Below are positions 1 to 13,735 of a stretch of 64,000 nt of DNA, in pieces. Origin of the DNA: Ceratodon purpureus (taxonomy: Eukaryota > Streptophyta > Bryopsida > Pseudoditrichales > Ditrichaceae). The notes beneath the pieces are model-generated. The model saw only the letters and a list, made by a program, of their open reading frames with translations, had not been told where the DNA came from and searched no databases. How positions within the stretch are numbered: position 1 is the first letter of the stretch; each line of letters opens with the position of its first letter. Location of the stretch: positions 23,155,070 to 23,219,069 of the forward strand of contig CM026426.1 of assembly GCA_014871385.1 (NCBI GenBank). Reading direction: 5' to 3'. Position numbers and translations under genes: made by a program.

Positions 1-437
1 GCCGAAATGGCGCTGCACTCGAAATACCCTAATTCAGTGGTGACAGGTGTAAATTCTCTGGCATCTGTAACGTTCACACGGTTGATATGGCTAATTATCA
101 ATGGGTGTATCCAAGCCGTGACGGCATCGGTTATGGTTGCTGAGAATCCGAGTGAAGGCAATAATCTCAGTGTAAATTATCGGCGGGTAAGCATTGCAAT
201 CTTTCTTTGAGACGTTTTTCTTTCTTTACCTACTGAGAGCCCGACAATATAGTCTATAATGCCACGGTATACCCTCCGATGACCATGAAGTACCAAATTT
301 TTTCGAGCCTGCTCGTGTACAGATTGAGGCTACCATGGAATCATACCTGGTTTATGGCAGCCATGTGCAATGTCTTATCTGACGTTTCACTTTTGAATGA
401 GACACAGGCGAGTGATTCTTGCTAAGATAGGATATGT
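1..437. other. 5' flank or 5' exons of the lipase gene
   Basis: I see no ORF here with a recognisable product. The stretch lies directly upstream of the first recognisable lipase exon, so it probably holds promoter, 5' UTR or an N-terminal exon that I cannot delimit. The true start of the lipase could lie here or before the window. Confidence 0.3.
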
Positions 438-3400
438 ATGAAGGTATTGTGTCTGATTTTCGGCTGTGGACATTGGGAGCAGCGATGGTACAGGTTATGG
501 CGGTGGTGGAACCGCGTTGGCTTATTGGTGTTGATTTTACAAGTTTTGGCTTCATGTTATATTGTTCGAAACAATAACAGTATTCGATATGGTGAGTACC
601 CGCGATTTTCTGTTTTTGATTTGTCACTCAGTAATGCATGATATGATTATCTTCTAAATGATTGAGGGAGTAAAGTCGAAGAGAGGATCTTAACAGCCAC
701 TGCTTTGTCAAATGAGCTTTACTTTCTTATTACCCAACTGTGTTCTCTGCATGCTATGACAGGCAACAATGATAATCGTTTCCAAGCCCTTCTCATAATT
801 TTACCCGTGACCAGTTTGGTCGTGGTGATATTGGGGTTGTTTACGGGCTCTGAAGTGTTTTCCTGGCATTTACTTTATACGCGCCGGATAGCTTGGAAGG
901 CTCACTACACGGAGGCCTTCCGTTGCTTCATCCGTGAAGCTCTTTGCTGTTTGGGGCGATACCGCTATCTGTACATTTCAAGAACCTTTATTGTGTCTGC
1001 TAACTTGCACATTTTCTCTCCTATTTATGGATCTAGCAGATGGTATGGGGAATACTGGTAGCAGTGTGGATTTGTATACCTTTTAAATTAGGGTTTGACC
1101 TGCAGGAAGGCAACATGCACGTGCTGAAAGTTAATTTTCTGGAAGGGATTATTTGTTTGAACTGTTCCAGAGATTGAATTGTGATTGGTTGTGTATTATT
1201 ATTTAATATATCAGTAAATTATCTGTGTGCTGTAGTGCAAAAGAACAAAACGAGGAAGTATGCTCGGTCGCTGAATTATTAGGCCACTTGGTTACTTATC
1301 GGGCTGAAGGCTGCAGTCAGTTGGAGGTTTTAGCTGGTATAGTCCAATCTTCATTTTGCGGTGTTTTTGTTGATTGTATAAAACAGTTACGGTTTGCCTT
1401 TCCGTATCCTGTCCTCTTCGGTTGATCTCCACAGGTACTCTGAAGAGTATAATCATCACATCTGCTCACTATTTCGAGTATAATTATCACCACCTGCCCA
1501 TTAGTTCGAGCTAGTAATCAACTCTTGATCACTTTACAGAATTCTTCACCTCCTATACATGCTATGCGTGAACATGAGCATTATATTAATCAGGATTTTA
1601 GCACTCGACGAATGTACTAATTACTTGACGAGCATACGTGTTTTCGCATGGTAATATTTAACTATACGCGACACAAAATCTGATATCTAAGTTATCTATC
1701 AGGTGTCTCTTTTCTGCGGAAAGATCTCATTGATAAGAAAAACCCTGCACCAAAGCCTGCATCAAATCCTGCATCAAATCCTGCACCTGATGATCTTCTC
1801 CATGAAGCTAGCATTCTTCACCCATTCGCAGTGGCGTCATATACGGTAAATACCTTCTTCAATTTCTCTCTTGCACCATCCAAGTTCTACGATCTCTCTT
1901 AAGAATATTGATGATATATGTTATGAGTGCTAGGTACTCTGACCGTGCCTCTGCTGGACAAGGGTTATTTCGCCCATTTTGGTTTCAGGTTCATTCTTGC
2001 TCATTCCTGAATGAGATGTTGAATAAGATATTTTTGTGCATATTTTCCAGTTATTAATGTGTGTTAAACTCTGATCTTTTTAGGGACCATTGCTTGAACT
2101 TGGACGCTATCCACACTGCTGGATCTTGGTGTGGCTGTATAGTCAAGGTTTCTGTTCCTTCTGGAAACGTCGCAGGTGAAGTTCATTTGGTTAGTAGCCC
2201 TTGTCCAGATCGGTAGTTCCGTTATCAACTATGTAGTTAGTCAGGCCGTTCGAAATTTCATTGTATGATTGTATTCAGTGCGATTCCGGTAGTTTGGTCA
2301 TAGATTCATACTGGCTCTGCTCTTCCATTTCAGATCATTTACAGTGTATGTACCGTTGCCTCAGTGAGATCTAAACGCTCGTAGGATCGGGGCCTAACCT
2401 GTAATTGAACGTACAAAAAAGAAGCTTAGCAAATCGCTGGAGCAATTATCGTATTAACTTTAGCTTGAGGATCTAGCTTCGATGAATTGTTTTATAAAGT
2501 CCAGCCTTCGACCTGGCAGTAGGCAGTGTTCTCAAGATAGGTTCTATAACCGTGATTGTAAACAATTGATTTGAACGTGGATGTGGACGTGAGAAGTTTT
2601 TGGCTGGTAGAGGTGTCTTTATAGTAAGGGGATCATGTTTTGCTACGGGTTTGCTGTATTACGCTTGTTTGTTTGCATACGAGTTTTGCAACGACTTTCA
2701 GCAGGGAGTATCAATTAAAATATTAGTTGTTATTCGTAGGCGTCCAGTTTTGAAAGGTGATAACTTGTGGAGAGGTCATGCCGCTGCGTTTCTTCGGCAT
2801 TCGCGGTTAACTCCTGAAGATGGTTACCTCCGAATAGGTCGGGTGTTGCAGGTATAAAGTACTTAACAACGCTTCTCAGTTTGTGTTACTGCCGACGAAC
2901 TGCACTTTCCTCCTATATTTGCTCATGGTCTCGCTGGAAGTGCGAGAGCCACACAAAGATTATCGATAGAATTTGTTCATTCCTCTTAAGTTCTGTTTGT
3001 GGCCTGTTCTACGCAGACGAACATCTGCTTCTTTTTTTCACGTCTCAATTTTGTGTTGGTAGTTGTTTACTTCAAAAAACGGATATAGTGTGTAGTATCT
3101 GTACGGAATTTTGTTTTATTCTTTTAGCTTCTCCGGGAGGTTGAGCTTATCTCTTGAAAAGTGGAAAATTTCTTTACAGTAGAGAACTACAATATTGCTC
3201 AGTTATTGATAAGCAAACTTTATTTCTTGTGCATGTTTGCTGAAGACCGAAAGGGAACCGGCATATTTTGTGGTTGTTTGGCACAAACTGCGCATAGTAG
3301 TGGTGGCGGTTCGTGGGACAGAGACCCCTGAGGATTTACTTACCGATGGACTGAGCAGAGAAACTCCTCTTTCCAAGTCAGATTTGCTGGGTGTGTTAGA

Positions 3401-6240
3401 GTAAGAATTCATTCACATACAGTATGTGCACATTTAATACCTTCTTGCTTTCTAGATGTGTGTCTTGTTCACTTTTATTTCTCTCGACGACAGCAAATGT
3501 GAATTGAGAGAAGCATGTCTTTACAACTTTATTATTCATTTTGACATAAATATTGATCTTTTGTTGTCAATTGCAGAGGACTGCACGATTTAGACGAAGT
3601 GGAAGGGAAAAAGCATTATGCACATAGCGGTATTATTGAAGCAGCACGCGAGCTCTCATTGCAGCTTGATAATTTGGCTGAGGATGACGATGACGCCATG
3701 GCTGCTTCTGATAAAGCGTCCATTGGGGGCCACAAAGGTACTATTTGGAACGACTCTTTTTTGCTTCTGAAGAAGTGAAGTAGTGGTCTTTTTGTTAATG
3801 AACTTGCTTGTTGATTTAGTGAAGTGGTTTACTCACTTTTAAGGGGCTTATTGACATCGTTGGACCTGGATAATTTTATGGAGCATCTGTCCGAGTTGGG
3901 GAGTTACTTAATTGAAATAGTGAGGAGTTCTTACTGACGTGTTGCTATGAATCTTTCTCCAGACGAAGAGTTGGCTCAAGGAAGTGGTCGGGGAGGGTTG
4001 CTGACGGATTTGTTTGGTCCCACGGGAGACTGCAAAGGATATCAACTGCGACTTGTTGGGCATTCATTGGGAGGTTCAATTTGTGCTCTTACAGGTTTGA
4101 GGGTAAGAATAAAAGACACTTGCATATCTCAGATCTGGAAACAGATGTCGAAAATTTCAAATTTCGTAATGGTTTCACTTATCTTAGAGGTGAAATGTTC
4201 AGTGTAACCTGTTTTTACAGACAAAAAAGACTTGTTGCTGTATTGCTTGACGTTCTCGGAATTGGTGTGGTAAATGTGTTGACCACTGGTTCTGGTCTTG
4301 TCAGGGTTTTCTATAGAATCTACAATATCGAGCTTGCCATCCCTTTGTCAGGTCAAATGTGTTTGGGAGTGATAATTTCTGAATTCTCATAGTTGAATTA
4401 TCAGTGAGATGTCGCTGGGATACGTTCTGATGCTGCAATATTCGGCATGTGGCAGTTGTACAGGCGGTATCCGAATCTGCATGTTTATGCTTTTGGAGCT
4501 CTACCATGTGTGGATGATGTCATAGCTAAGTCATGTCAAAATTTTATCACCAGGTAAAATGTGCGATTTGTGGAGATATTCGTTTAGACATCATCTTTCT
4601 TTGATCTGCGCGTTATGAAATTTTATAGCATCATTTTAATCTGCACTTGTGTATCTACTTAATCTTATTGCTGTCTAATTTTCTATGGTCGTAAATGCAG
4701 TGTGGTCTACCATGACGAATTTTCATCCCGTCTTTCAGTGGCATCATTAATGCGTTTGCGTGTTGAAGCTGAGGTGGCCCTATCAGATAATATCACATCA
4801 GACAAGCACAGCACTGTTAATATAGCTCTTCAAGCCGAGTCCACTTCAAGTTCGGGAAGGAAAGAGTACTCAGAGCTGAGAAAGGTCCAACGGCTGCCAT
4901 ATGTATTTAAAGGCGGATTGTTTTTGTGTGCACATATTTGCTTTTGCGTCTTCAAAATGTCTCAACACCACAACGCAACTGCCCTGACCTCAGAAGTAGA
5001 ACGTCGTGTTCATTCTTTATCAAACCAACAAAACAATTGCACCACTTCAAAATCTCAGTGGCAGTGTTTGGGTAATCACGAACGTGAGTCAATGACATGG
5101 TTGGTTCCTCCACAGGTTCCACCTGCTCTATGTTCCCTTACTGGCTCGAATGAAGTGACAGGAAGCAAAGGTTCGGGTTCTCACTCACGTTTACATTGAT
5201 CTTGTTCCATGTATGTGCTATCTGTGCATTATGAAATTTTATATTATCAGTGTAGTTTATCACCCAAGCGGAAGTATTTCGCGGCCGCGTAGATCAGAAT
5301 GTTCTTTTGTTGAAACTATTTTGCGTTTTATTGGTATAGCTCAATTTAGTCGTACAAAGAACTGCCTTTTGTTCATAACCATGATTGTTTTAGCAGGGTA
5401 TACAAGTTCTGACCTTAGAGAAACCGACGAGGGACAATTCATGGTAATAGATCTCGAGATGCAGTCATTTAATAAGCGATTCACCGAAGACCCCAGTTCT
5501 GTATGTAGTGGCCATGATGCTCTCAGCCGGAAAGGAACTGGCGCAGGGTTTCTTAATAGCTCGGATGAAGAGGCAGGTGGAAACTTACGATTGCACTATC
5601 CATCTGAAATGTATCTTCCTGGGGAGGTGCTACACATTCTGCCGCGGAAGGAGCCCCGAAAGGAAGAGCCAGTGGTTTCTTGGTGGGCGTCATTCTGGAA
5701 CGCATGGAAATCGGAGAGGAAATCGCAGTACGAAGCTTTTGTGGTAGATCGGAATGAGTTTCGGGACCTTGTTATTTCTCCATCAATGTTCATTGATCAC
5801 ATGCCATGGAAGTAAGTTTCCCAAGCCGCAGGTGCTTAAGCAGGTCGTGTTGAAATTTCATCTTTCGCGCAGAAATTCGTAAGAGTTCTGTAGCAACCAT
5901 GGACTAGCTATCTTCAGAGAATGTGTAAAGCAAATTCTGGATGGTGTATTTTTGCTATGCGTGTGACGATTAGCTCATGTATAATATGATCATTCTCCAC
6001 TTCGAATGGAGACTTGGTGTTTGTTTAACCGAGATGTGCTCTCAGTAGCTCCTGGTTTTGCAAAGATGAACCTTAGATATTAATTGCTTGGTACTGATAT
6101 GATGTTGACGTTCTCTCCTTATCGTTCTTTCTTTTATTGCTGTGATCATTCATTGGCCTGTCCGCGATATTCTACTAACAATTGAACTGCCTCCCAGGTG
6201 TCAACATGCATTGAACACGATTGTGAAAGACCTCCCGTAG
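438..6240 (+). CDS. Class-3 lipase, plant sn1-specific DAG lipase-like (multi-exon)
   Basis: Predicted membrane-anchored serine lipase of the alpha/beta-hydrolase class-3 family, which hydrolyses acyl esters such as diacylglycerol. Recognisable exons, with GT-AG borders where clear: ~438-591 (hydrophobic N-terminus, WRWWNRVGLLVLILQV), ~790-970 (TGSEVFSW, WKAHYTEAF, IREALCCLGR), 1234-1336 (VAELLGHLVTYRAEG), ~1704-1845 (LHPFAVASYT), 2084-2147 (GPLLELGRYPHCWI), ~2739-2851 (GDNLWRGHAAAFLRH), ~3225-3400 (VAVRGTETPEDLLTDGLS), 3577-3737, 3963-~4102 (GHSLGG; Ser codon 4064-4066), ~4446-4553 (RYPNLHVYAFGALPCVDD), 4701-4884 (VVYHDEFSSRLSVASL), ~5116-5169, 5397-5811 (SPSMFIDHMPWK) and 6198-6240 (CQHALNTIVKDLP, stop TAG 6238-6240). 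Motif order matches plant DAGL-like proteins throughout. An exon near 2880-2950 is likely but its frame is unclear. The start codon is uncertain. I saw no damage to conserved parts, so the gene looks functional. Confidence 0.85.
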
Positions 6241-8144
6241 GGCAATTATCTCAATGTCGGAAGCATACTCCGAGAATTTACCCAGACAACCTTGAGTTCC
6301 TGGCTGGCCTCTAGACTCGAAGAATGCATGCACGAGTGAAAACTTGAATTTATGGAAATTATCTGGAATGTTTTGAAAATACAGTTGGGGTTCACCAGGC
6401 CACGTCTATGGGTTGTTTGAAATCTTTCAGCGGTTGTTTGAGCCCTGCGCCCAAATTTAGGAGATGTTTGAAGGGCTCCTGCGGCTTCTATGTAACGTAA
6501 TGAGATTAGCTTCGTATTTTTCCTTGAGCGATTATGTGTTCTGCAGAGATGTGCATCTACTACATTTAAATTGTATACCAATGTAAATGTATAGTTAGGA
6601 GAAACTAACTGCTGTGGCCTTCTTTTCCTAGTCTAGACAAACACATAATGAATCATGTTCTGGAATTCATCATGTCTTCCTTCGAAAACTTATTTATTTT
6701 TAGAATTTAGAGCTGACAACAAGATTACCGTTTGGAGTAGCCAAACGAAGTTTAACATATTCCAAGATGGTCCTTTTCCCAAGACGCCCCTTGATTATGT
6801 GTTCTGCGTAGAAATTGCGCAGAAACAAGTGGATTATGTTTGACCATCTGAATAGAGTGAAGGAGTGAAGCCTTTGGAATCTACATGTATGACCCTGGGT
6901 ATTGCCAAGGTCATGACAAGTGTTGTTTGAGCCATGCAGCTGGAGACAACTAAGGCATGACATCTTAAATGCAAACTTTAAAGGCTTTGACATCTTTAAT
7001 CCCAACTTCAAAGGCCGTTTTACGGCAAAATCCGTCCAAGCGGACTTTGATGGACTCATAATTCTGTTTGGTTCACAGGACCTGAGAGTAGAAGATAGAA
7101 AGCAAAGAGTGTACATGTTGATTTCAACAAATGATGGTTTAAGATTGGCACGTAAAGCTCCACTAGATCAACTTGAAGATGTATCATGGCTATTGATAAT
7201 TGAAGATGTATCATGGCTATTGATAATCTCGTAGAAATTTTGATACGAATACTATATTGGTCACAATAAAAGCATGGTAGATTTTGTCTTGTGTCGTTAC
7301 GAAAAGTTCTTTGAAAGAATTGAATGTCTTGATCAAAATTTTGAATATTTGTTATTACCAATAGAGGACCTTGAGCTATATCAATGTCATGGCTAAGTCT
7401 CACTTCTCTCCCTTTACGACCCGACAGCAAGAAACCCGGCAATCCAATTGCCGGTGAATTGGAAAAGACAAAACACCTCACCACTAGTTCACTCCCTACT
7501 CAGAGTCCGCAAAAAGAACTTCAAACCCAAACATCCCCGCTTATACACTCAGGGAATCATTAACGCTAAGGCGGCGTGTAATTATAGCCGCCACCGTACC
7601 GAGCCAAACGTCATCCGGTCATGATCACTCCCGCGTCGGATCGGATCCCAATTGCGGTTATTGTAACGGTTAACTCCCGAAACGAACTCTCGATCCGGTC
7701 TCTCCATTCGGTTTCCTCATCCAAGTTCTCGAATCTGGATCCGAGAATACCGCCCGAGTTAACTGTTTTAATGATCGTTGAGTATCCGGTTCTGACTAAC
7801 TCCTAATCTGGATAGTGCATGGCCTATTTTTACCTAATTAACCAAAAAAATAAAAATACAATTGAATTTTATCTCCGGTTGGGAATTATCCGATTTATTC
7901 CGACTTTCTCGGATCCCACATTACCTCATATTGCAGTGGTGGGCCAAGAGGTATGGATAGGCCAAGGTACTGTTGTGGATATGTCAAAAATTCCCGCCAT
8001 TGGAGACAAAACCAATAAAAACGTTTCCCGGTAAATTCCAGCCACGACGAGGCTTTGTTCTACAAATAGAATACTTTCCCGCCCTATACAGGTTTTTGGC
8101 TCATTCCAAGTGGCCACTAGATTGTCACAGTTTTATTGTTAGAG
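6241..8144. other. Intergenic, AT-rich, downstream of the lipase
   Basis: Holds the lipase 3' UTR and then DNA without convincing genes; the short ORFs on both strands have no recognisable motifs. A 27-bp tandem duplication lies at 7173-7226. Confidence 0.4.
7173..7226. repeat. Two-copy 27-bp tandem duplication
   Basis: The 27-base unit starting TTGAAGATGTATCATGG is present twice, head to tail, at 7173-7199 and 7200-7226, with no differences. This is consistent with a recent slippage event. Confidence 0.85.
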
Positions 8145-8648
8145 ATGGCGCTTCAGGATGTTGCTAATATGGAAAGGGGTAGTGGATATACGGCATCTGT
8201 AGCTCTTGATAGCAAGTTTGCACCTATTATCTAGAAAGGAGTTCGACTTGATCAACAAGTCTCCAGATTAGAATTTCCAGTCTTGGGAGCATTTACTGCC
8301 ACCAACATGGATATGTGGTTGGATGGAAATTTGTGGCATGGAGGTCTATTCGCAAGTAATGTCACATTCAACCTATCTGCTATTGTAGAAGAATTGCAAT
8401 GGAAACCCATACTGCCTATTCTACTTGAAAGAGTCCATATTTGTACATTGCATGCTTTGACAAGAATAATTGAGAAAATTCTTCACATCTACTTCATGTT
8501 CATTTGGAACATGGAGAATGAAGTCCGTCAACAAGCTGCTATAGAGAATATGGAAAAGACATTGTCTGCAGCTGGGCATCATGGTGGGAACGTGTGCATA
8601 ATGAAATTTCGTGGCAATTTTTATTTTGACAAAATCCGGATATTCTAA
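8145..8648 (+). pseudogene. Unrecognised decayed ORF with one in-frame TAG
   Basis: An ATG at 8145 opens a frame of about 167 codons to a TAA at 8646-8648, interrupted only by a TAG at 8232-8234 (codon 30). Visible segments include GAFTATNMDMWLDGN, VTFNLSAIVEELQW, ILLERVHICTLHALTRI and AAGHHGGNVCIMKF. I do not recognise the family. Its sharp 3' end and poor context suggest a fragment of a repeated or mobile gene. Confidence refers to its being a relic of a real coding sequence. Confidence 0.4.
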
Positions 8649-9339
8649 TTTCACATTTGGGTATCCAAGGACCTCAAGTTTTCTCTAATGCTATGCTCTC
8701 CTCAGTGGAAAACTACTTCTTGACGCCTGGGTATCCAGTGACTTTCCTCTCTGGATTAGCGGTGCACACTTGCTTGGCAATTTAATCTACCAAATATACA
8801 AAATACCTGTGTTTGTGACATCAGAGAGAGCCATGCTACAGCACTTGACGTTGCTCACGCCCAAACGCTTACGTATCCCATGTCAACTTTCCCGCCAAGA
8901 TACTACAATCTCCCGCCGCTCCTTGCACTCTGCCAACACTCTCACTCCCGCCCTTAAGTCCATGCTGTCAACTTTACTAAAGCTTGGCGCCAACTTGTAA
9001 AATAGTAAACAGTGATAAAAAAATGCTAGTTGTACATCCAATTGTATAAAAAATAGGACTGAAGGAGGGACGATACACTCATAAATCAACACGTACTCCA
9101 AAACAGCGAGGAGCCACGGCTGCCTTTGAGCTTGGCGTTATTAGTCACGGCGACAAAATGTAGGTCCACGGTGATCAACAAGCACTCAAAGTCTCTATGG
9201 AGACGTGGACGGGGTCAAGCTACCCGCACCATCAATTTGCACAGCTGGAGCCATGCCCGGGCCAAAAAGCCCTCCGATCAACCTGCTTGCACAGCCCTTA
9301 GAGGGCCTTCTACTGACTCAAAACTTGTTCTAATGCACC
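8649..9339. other. Intergenic, no gene seen
   Basis: Mixed AT-rich DNA between the decayed ORF and the inverted-repeat element. ORFs on both strands are short and lack motifs. Confidence 0.35.
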
Positions 9340-9748
9340 CATTAGGGGAAGGTTGGGGTCTCCAAAAGGCCTTTTCCATGAAATCTGTGCCTGAATTTTT
9401 GCCATGCCCGTGCACTTTACCAATGGTGCCAGCAGGTCGCCAAATGCTGCCAGCAGTGCCAGCAGTTGGCATTTGGGGGGTCTAGCCAATCGCATTAGGC
9501 GAAGGCGCTGCCCACTGCTATCACCCCATTGGACAATACAAGCAGTAATGACACTGTCACCGAGCGTGTGCCCACTGCTGTCACCCCATTGGACAGTACC
9601 GGATCTTGTTGTCAGCGGGGCGAATCCTATTGTCAGCGGGCAGGATATCCACCAATGAGATTTCACAGAGGAGTGTCAGCGGGCAGGAAGCTCACCTAAT
9701 CCGGGCTGTCTTACAAGGCCCTTTGGAGACCCAATTTTTCCCCTAATG
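9340..9748. mobile_element. MITE-like element with inverted ends
   Basis: The left end reads CATTAGGGGAA, then GGTCTCCAAAAGGCC. The right end (about 9715-9748) is its inverse with a few mismatches: GGCCCTTTGGAGACCC, then CCCCTAATG. The interior contains two direct copies of a motif beginning GCCCACTGCT (about 9508 and 9572) and repeated TGTCAGCGGG, but no convincing ORF. I could not find a clean target-site duplication, so the superfamily is undetermined. Confidence 0.5.
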
Positions 9749-11349
9749 AGTGGCTGGTCTAAAGAAGGCATTTCCGAGATGCGTACCAATACAAAGAGAG
9801 TTTCTAGGTTTTATTTTTGAAGGCATCAATTTAGTTATAATATTAGACTATATCAATTGTTACTAATGTATTTTTGGTAAATTGGCTTTTGTATATTATA
9901 AAGTCTATCAAAATTACCTTTATTGAGAGAGGGGATATTTTAAAGATGTTTTGGCCCTTCCATCTTCAATGGTTGCCTTGTTTGCTTTCAGTTCTTCTTC
10001 CTTTCGTAACCGTTTGTTGTAGGAGCCAAAAAATCCTTTTTAGCTTTTCAAGCCTATACCTTCTAATGCTCTTTTACATTAGTAGTGGACTTGGATGTCT
10101 TTGTATTTTTTATAGTAAATGATTCTGATTTTAACTCTGTTAGTTTGTCTCCTCTATCCTAAGCAGACCACAATTTTCACTGTTTGAATCAGGATGCGTG
10201 CAAGGCCTAACATCTCTAAAGTTGGGTTCTCGCTTTACCAATCCAAATAGATAATATGATTAGGTATAAATTCCAAAGAAATTCCAAAGAAATTCCATCC
10301 TAGTTGTCATCTTTCAGCCTCTTTTATTCCTTTGATTTGAAAACCACTAGTCTTTCTCTTTCTGTGCTCCTTCTTTAGATTTGATGTTTGAAAAATTTCT
10401 TCAGCCAAGTCCACTGATACCATGCTTTATCCATTCTTCTACATACTAGCTTTACTTTTCCATGCTAGTTTTATCAAATCCATATTGCTTAAAATTTCTT
10501 CGATGCAATTAGGGCATGATAATGACTCCTTCCTGGATAATGGCAAATTCAATTATGGTAAATTCAATAATGGTCAATTCTTGGAGTATCTAGTTCACCA
10601 AACCATTGAAAATTGGTTTTTCCTTCAAAATAGTTGAAAAAATTTATACATGATAAAAAAAAAGGAAATGCAGAACCTTCAGTAAAACATCGTGAAGGTC
10701 AAATCTCATAGCACGAAAGAAGATATATATTACTAAGAAGAATGGAGCAAAAGAGACCTTCCATTACTATCTCCTAAGAGTTATATTGTTTCAATTATTA
10801 AATAATACGTAGAGTAGAAAATTCTCCCAAGGACAAATATATTTCAAAGAATAAAAACTACAGTAAAACATTTAAGTTGTTTTAAAAAGATCCTAGGTTT
10901 TGAAAATGTATAAAGTTTTTGTACACATCCAATGACATGATGATGTTGATATGTTTAGAACAAAATCATTGATTACAATCTCAAATACGTTTTAGCAACG
11001 CTTTCAAGTCATAGACTCTTTAAATAAAAATGAAGAATCAATTCGTCACCTTTTGTAGAAAGTTATGGATAAAAGATAACGGGAGATATGTTCTACACAC
11101 ATTGATTGAAGATTATAGGGAAAAATGTATTCATGTACGACACAATTTAAAATACATATAAACATTTCATTGGTATTGCTTGCATATACAAATATGTCAA
11201 CACTCTAAGAAGATAGTACATACTTCTATAAACATGTCTGCTTGGCAACATTAGGCTTTGTTGAGAAGCAAAAAAATGGCCAAAGTGCTCTACTCCAAAA
11301 CGCATACACAAATCACCTTTAGAAAAATACTACATTTAGAATTACAGGT
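9749..11349. other. AT-rich intergenic DNA, no gene seen
   Basis: Very AT-rich sequence with short ORFs only. A three-fold repeat of AAATTCC occurs near 10270-10300. No RNA gene or mobile element end was identified. Confidence 0.4.
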
Positions 11350-13260
11350 CATCAGATTCGTCACTATATCTTCAACTGGGTCCAGCTCTTCTAGGTGGTG
11401 AATGTCATGTAACCGCGTTGCTAAAAGACGGTGTAGGATATAGTCCTTGGATTGAATGGTCTGAAGTGTTGGGGCACTATATTCTTTAGGGAGTAGGGGC
11501 TAGGTACCATAGACAAGTTCAAAAGGACTAGCTTCGATGGCTATCTTGGTAGCTACTCTATAAGCTCAGAGGACGGTCAAGAGATAGTCGTCCCCATTAG
11601 ATTTATTGGCTTGTATAAAGCTACTGATCATGTTTATCAGAGTTTTATTGGTGGACTCAGCCTGTCCGTTTCCCAATGAGTAATACACTGTGCTTGTGCC
11701 ATGTGTGATCAAATGATTATTTGGAATCTCCTGGATGACAGCACAGACAAAGTGGGTTCCTTAATCCCACATTAAGAGTAAGCGGAATTGTGTAACAATT
11801 TGTTCCTATATAAAGGTGGCAGTCATGACTGATGTATTGGTTTGTAGAGGTTTTGCTTCCATCCATTTGGTGGTGTAGTTAGTGGTGACCAAGATGTACT
11901 TGAATCCTTATTTTGTAACAAGTCATATGGGTCCTACAAAATTGAGGCCCTACTTTAGTAATGGTCCTAATAGTGGAATAGATTTTAGTGAAACCTTCCT
12001 TGGTGGTGAAAATTTATTGTGGAAACTTGGCAGGCATGACAATTCTTAATATAGTTGCGGACATCCTTTTGTAATGTTGGCCACCAATATCGTGCAAATA
12101 ATATCTTTTTGATGGTGGTGTTTGGGTCTTGATGGCCACCGGCTCGGCCGTCATGAAGTTAGGGCATGATGTCCATTTGTTGCCACATAAGAGCACAAAT
12201 TCAGATTTCTCCATCCAAGCCACAACAATAGAGATGTCCATTGACGACAGTGTATGGCAAGGTAATCCGCACAAAAATGATTCTTCTTGTGCCCAAAATG
12301 TCTCTTGATAAGTGACCTCTAGTCAAATACTGAATATATGAGTGACGCCAATCCTTAGTTGCTTCAGTTTTAACTATCACTGCGTGGATATAAATTTCAT
12401 TTAAGGAGTCGTCAATGCTGTCTTTGGTCCTATTGGTGTCCCTAGATAAATAGTTGGCAACAATGTGAGGTATCTTTGGAACATAGACTACTTTAAAATT
12501 ATACTTTAATAAAATAATTATCCATTGGGTCATTCTTCTGTTGACGAGGGGCTGGTTGACCAAGTATGACAAATTGTGATGGTTGACAATGTATTTAAAT
12601 TTATTTCAAAGTAAGTAGGGGCAAAACTTTTTGATAGCATATATCATTGCTAAGGCCTTACGTTTTGTTGTAGAATATTGCGTTTTGCAAGGTCTAGTAG
12701 GCGGCTTGCATATGCGATTGGCAAATCATGTTTGCATGTTACATTTTGAGCTAATATAACACCGACAACAATATTTGAGGCATTGGTATGAACGTGAAAT
12801 GGTTTAGACCAATCTAATGCAATTAATATGGGTGCGTTGGAGTATGTTTTTTTAATTTGTCTAAAGCTTCTTGGACGGCAGGGGTCTAGTCTTGGGGGTA
12901 GCTATAGTGCGCATGGTTTAATGCTGTAATAGGCATTGTAATGTGTGCTAGCTTTTCTATACAAATCCTATTAAATTGTGCCAAACCTAAAAGATTTTGT
13001 ACCTCCTTTTTATGAACATGAGAGGTCATATTGCGGATGTCTTGGATCTTTTAAGGTCCAAAAGTTTGCCATACTTGGATACTATATAGCCTAAGATTAT
13101 TCCCGCAAAGAATAATTACATGCACTTTTTGCGTTAAAGCTCACGACGTTGGCTCTGCAGGTGTCAAAGATTTGTCACAAGAGGGTAACATGGTCGTGCA
13201 TGAAGTCATAGACCATGCCATTATCAAGATAGATGATGTGAGCAGTCAAAGTGCTCACTA
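11350..13260 (-). mobile_element. Ty3/gypsy retrotransposon remnant: RT end, RNase H, integrase
   Basis: Read on the minus strand from 13260 down. The RT YxDD-like core is YLDNGMVYDF (second Asp changed), near 13200. The RNase H end follows at about 12570 (NQPLVNRRMTQW, PHIVANYLSRD). The integrase zinc finger is at about 12140-12010 (GGHQ..., YWWPTLQKDV, CHAC), and integrase core remnants run to about 11360 (NGQAESTNKTLI, FELVYGT). Many stops and frameshifts show it is dead. The missing upstream part of the same polyprotein lies at 21185-22450, so the element was split by later insertions. No LTRs were recognised. Confidence 0.85.
12010..12572 (-). pseudogene. Gypsy RNase H-integrase junction (best-preserved part)
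   Basis: An open stretch at 12201-12572 encodes the C-terminal RNase H segment, ending toward the integrase. It is followed, in a shifted frame, by an HHCC-type zinc finger with CHAC as the cysteine pair. The order RNase H then integrase is that of Ty3/gypsy pol. Frame changes separate the two parts. Confidence 0.75.
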
Positions 13261-13735
13261 TTATCTTTGTATTCAAAAATCCATTAGTTTAGTAGGATTT
13301 TACATTTTTTATGTAAAAAATGACCAAAACTAGATTAGTCAGACTTTTAAATACCAATTTATCTACTTTTACTAATTTCTTCTAAAAACCCTAAGTTTTA
13401 GATTTGCCAATCGCATATGCAAGCCTTTGGTATTTCTTCCCCTTCCTCCTTTAAATTCCAATTTCTCTTTTGATTATCATTTTTCATAATTCTACTTCTT
13501 TCTTAGAATTTGTTTTCCATTTTTCCTTTCCTTCTTTTTCTTCGTCTTATTTTTCTCATTATCTTTCTTTTTATTTTTTAATTTTTAGTTGTCCCAAAAA
13601 ACTTGAAGAATTCAAGGCGGCTCTATTAATAGAGCTGCCACAATTTACGGATAGGCGTGTAAGTCAAATTGAGCTAATGCTAGTGAAGCAAGAAATTTAG
13701 TTTATAAAAAAAATGGGAATTGGCACAATGAGGAT

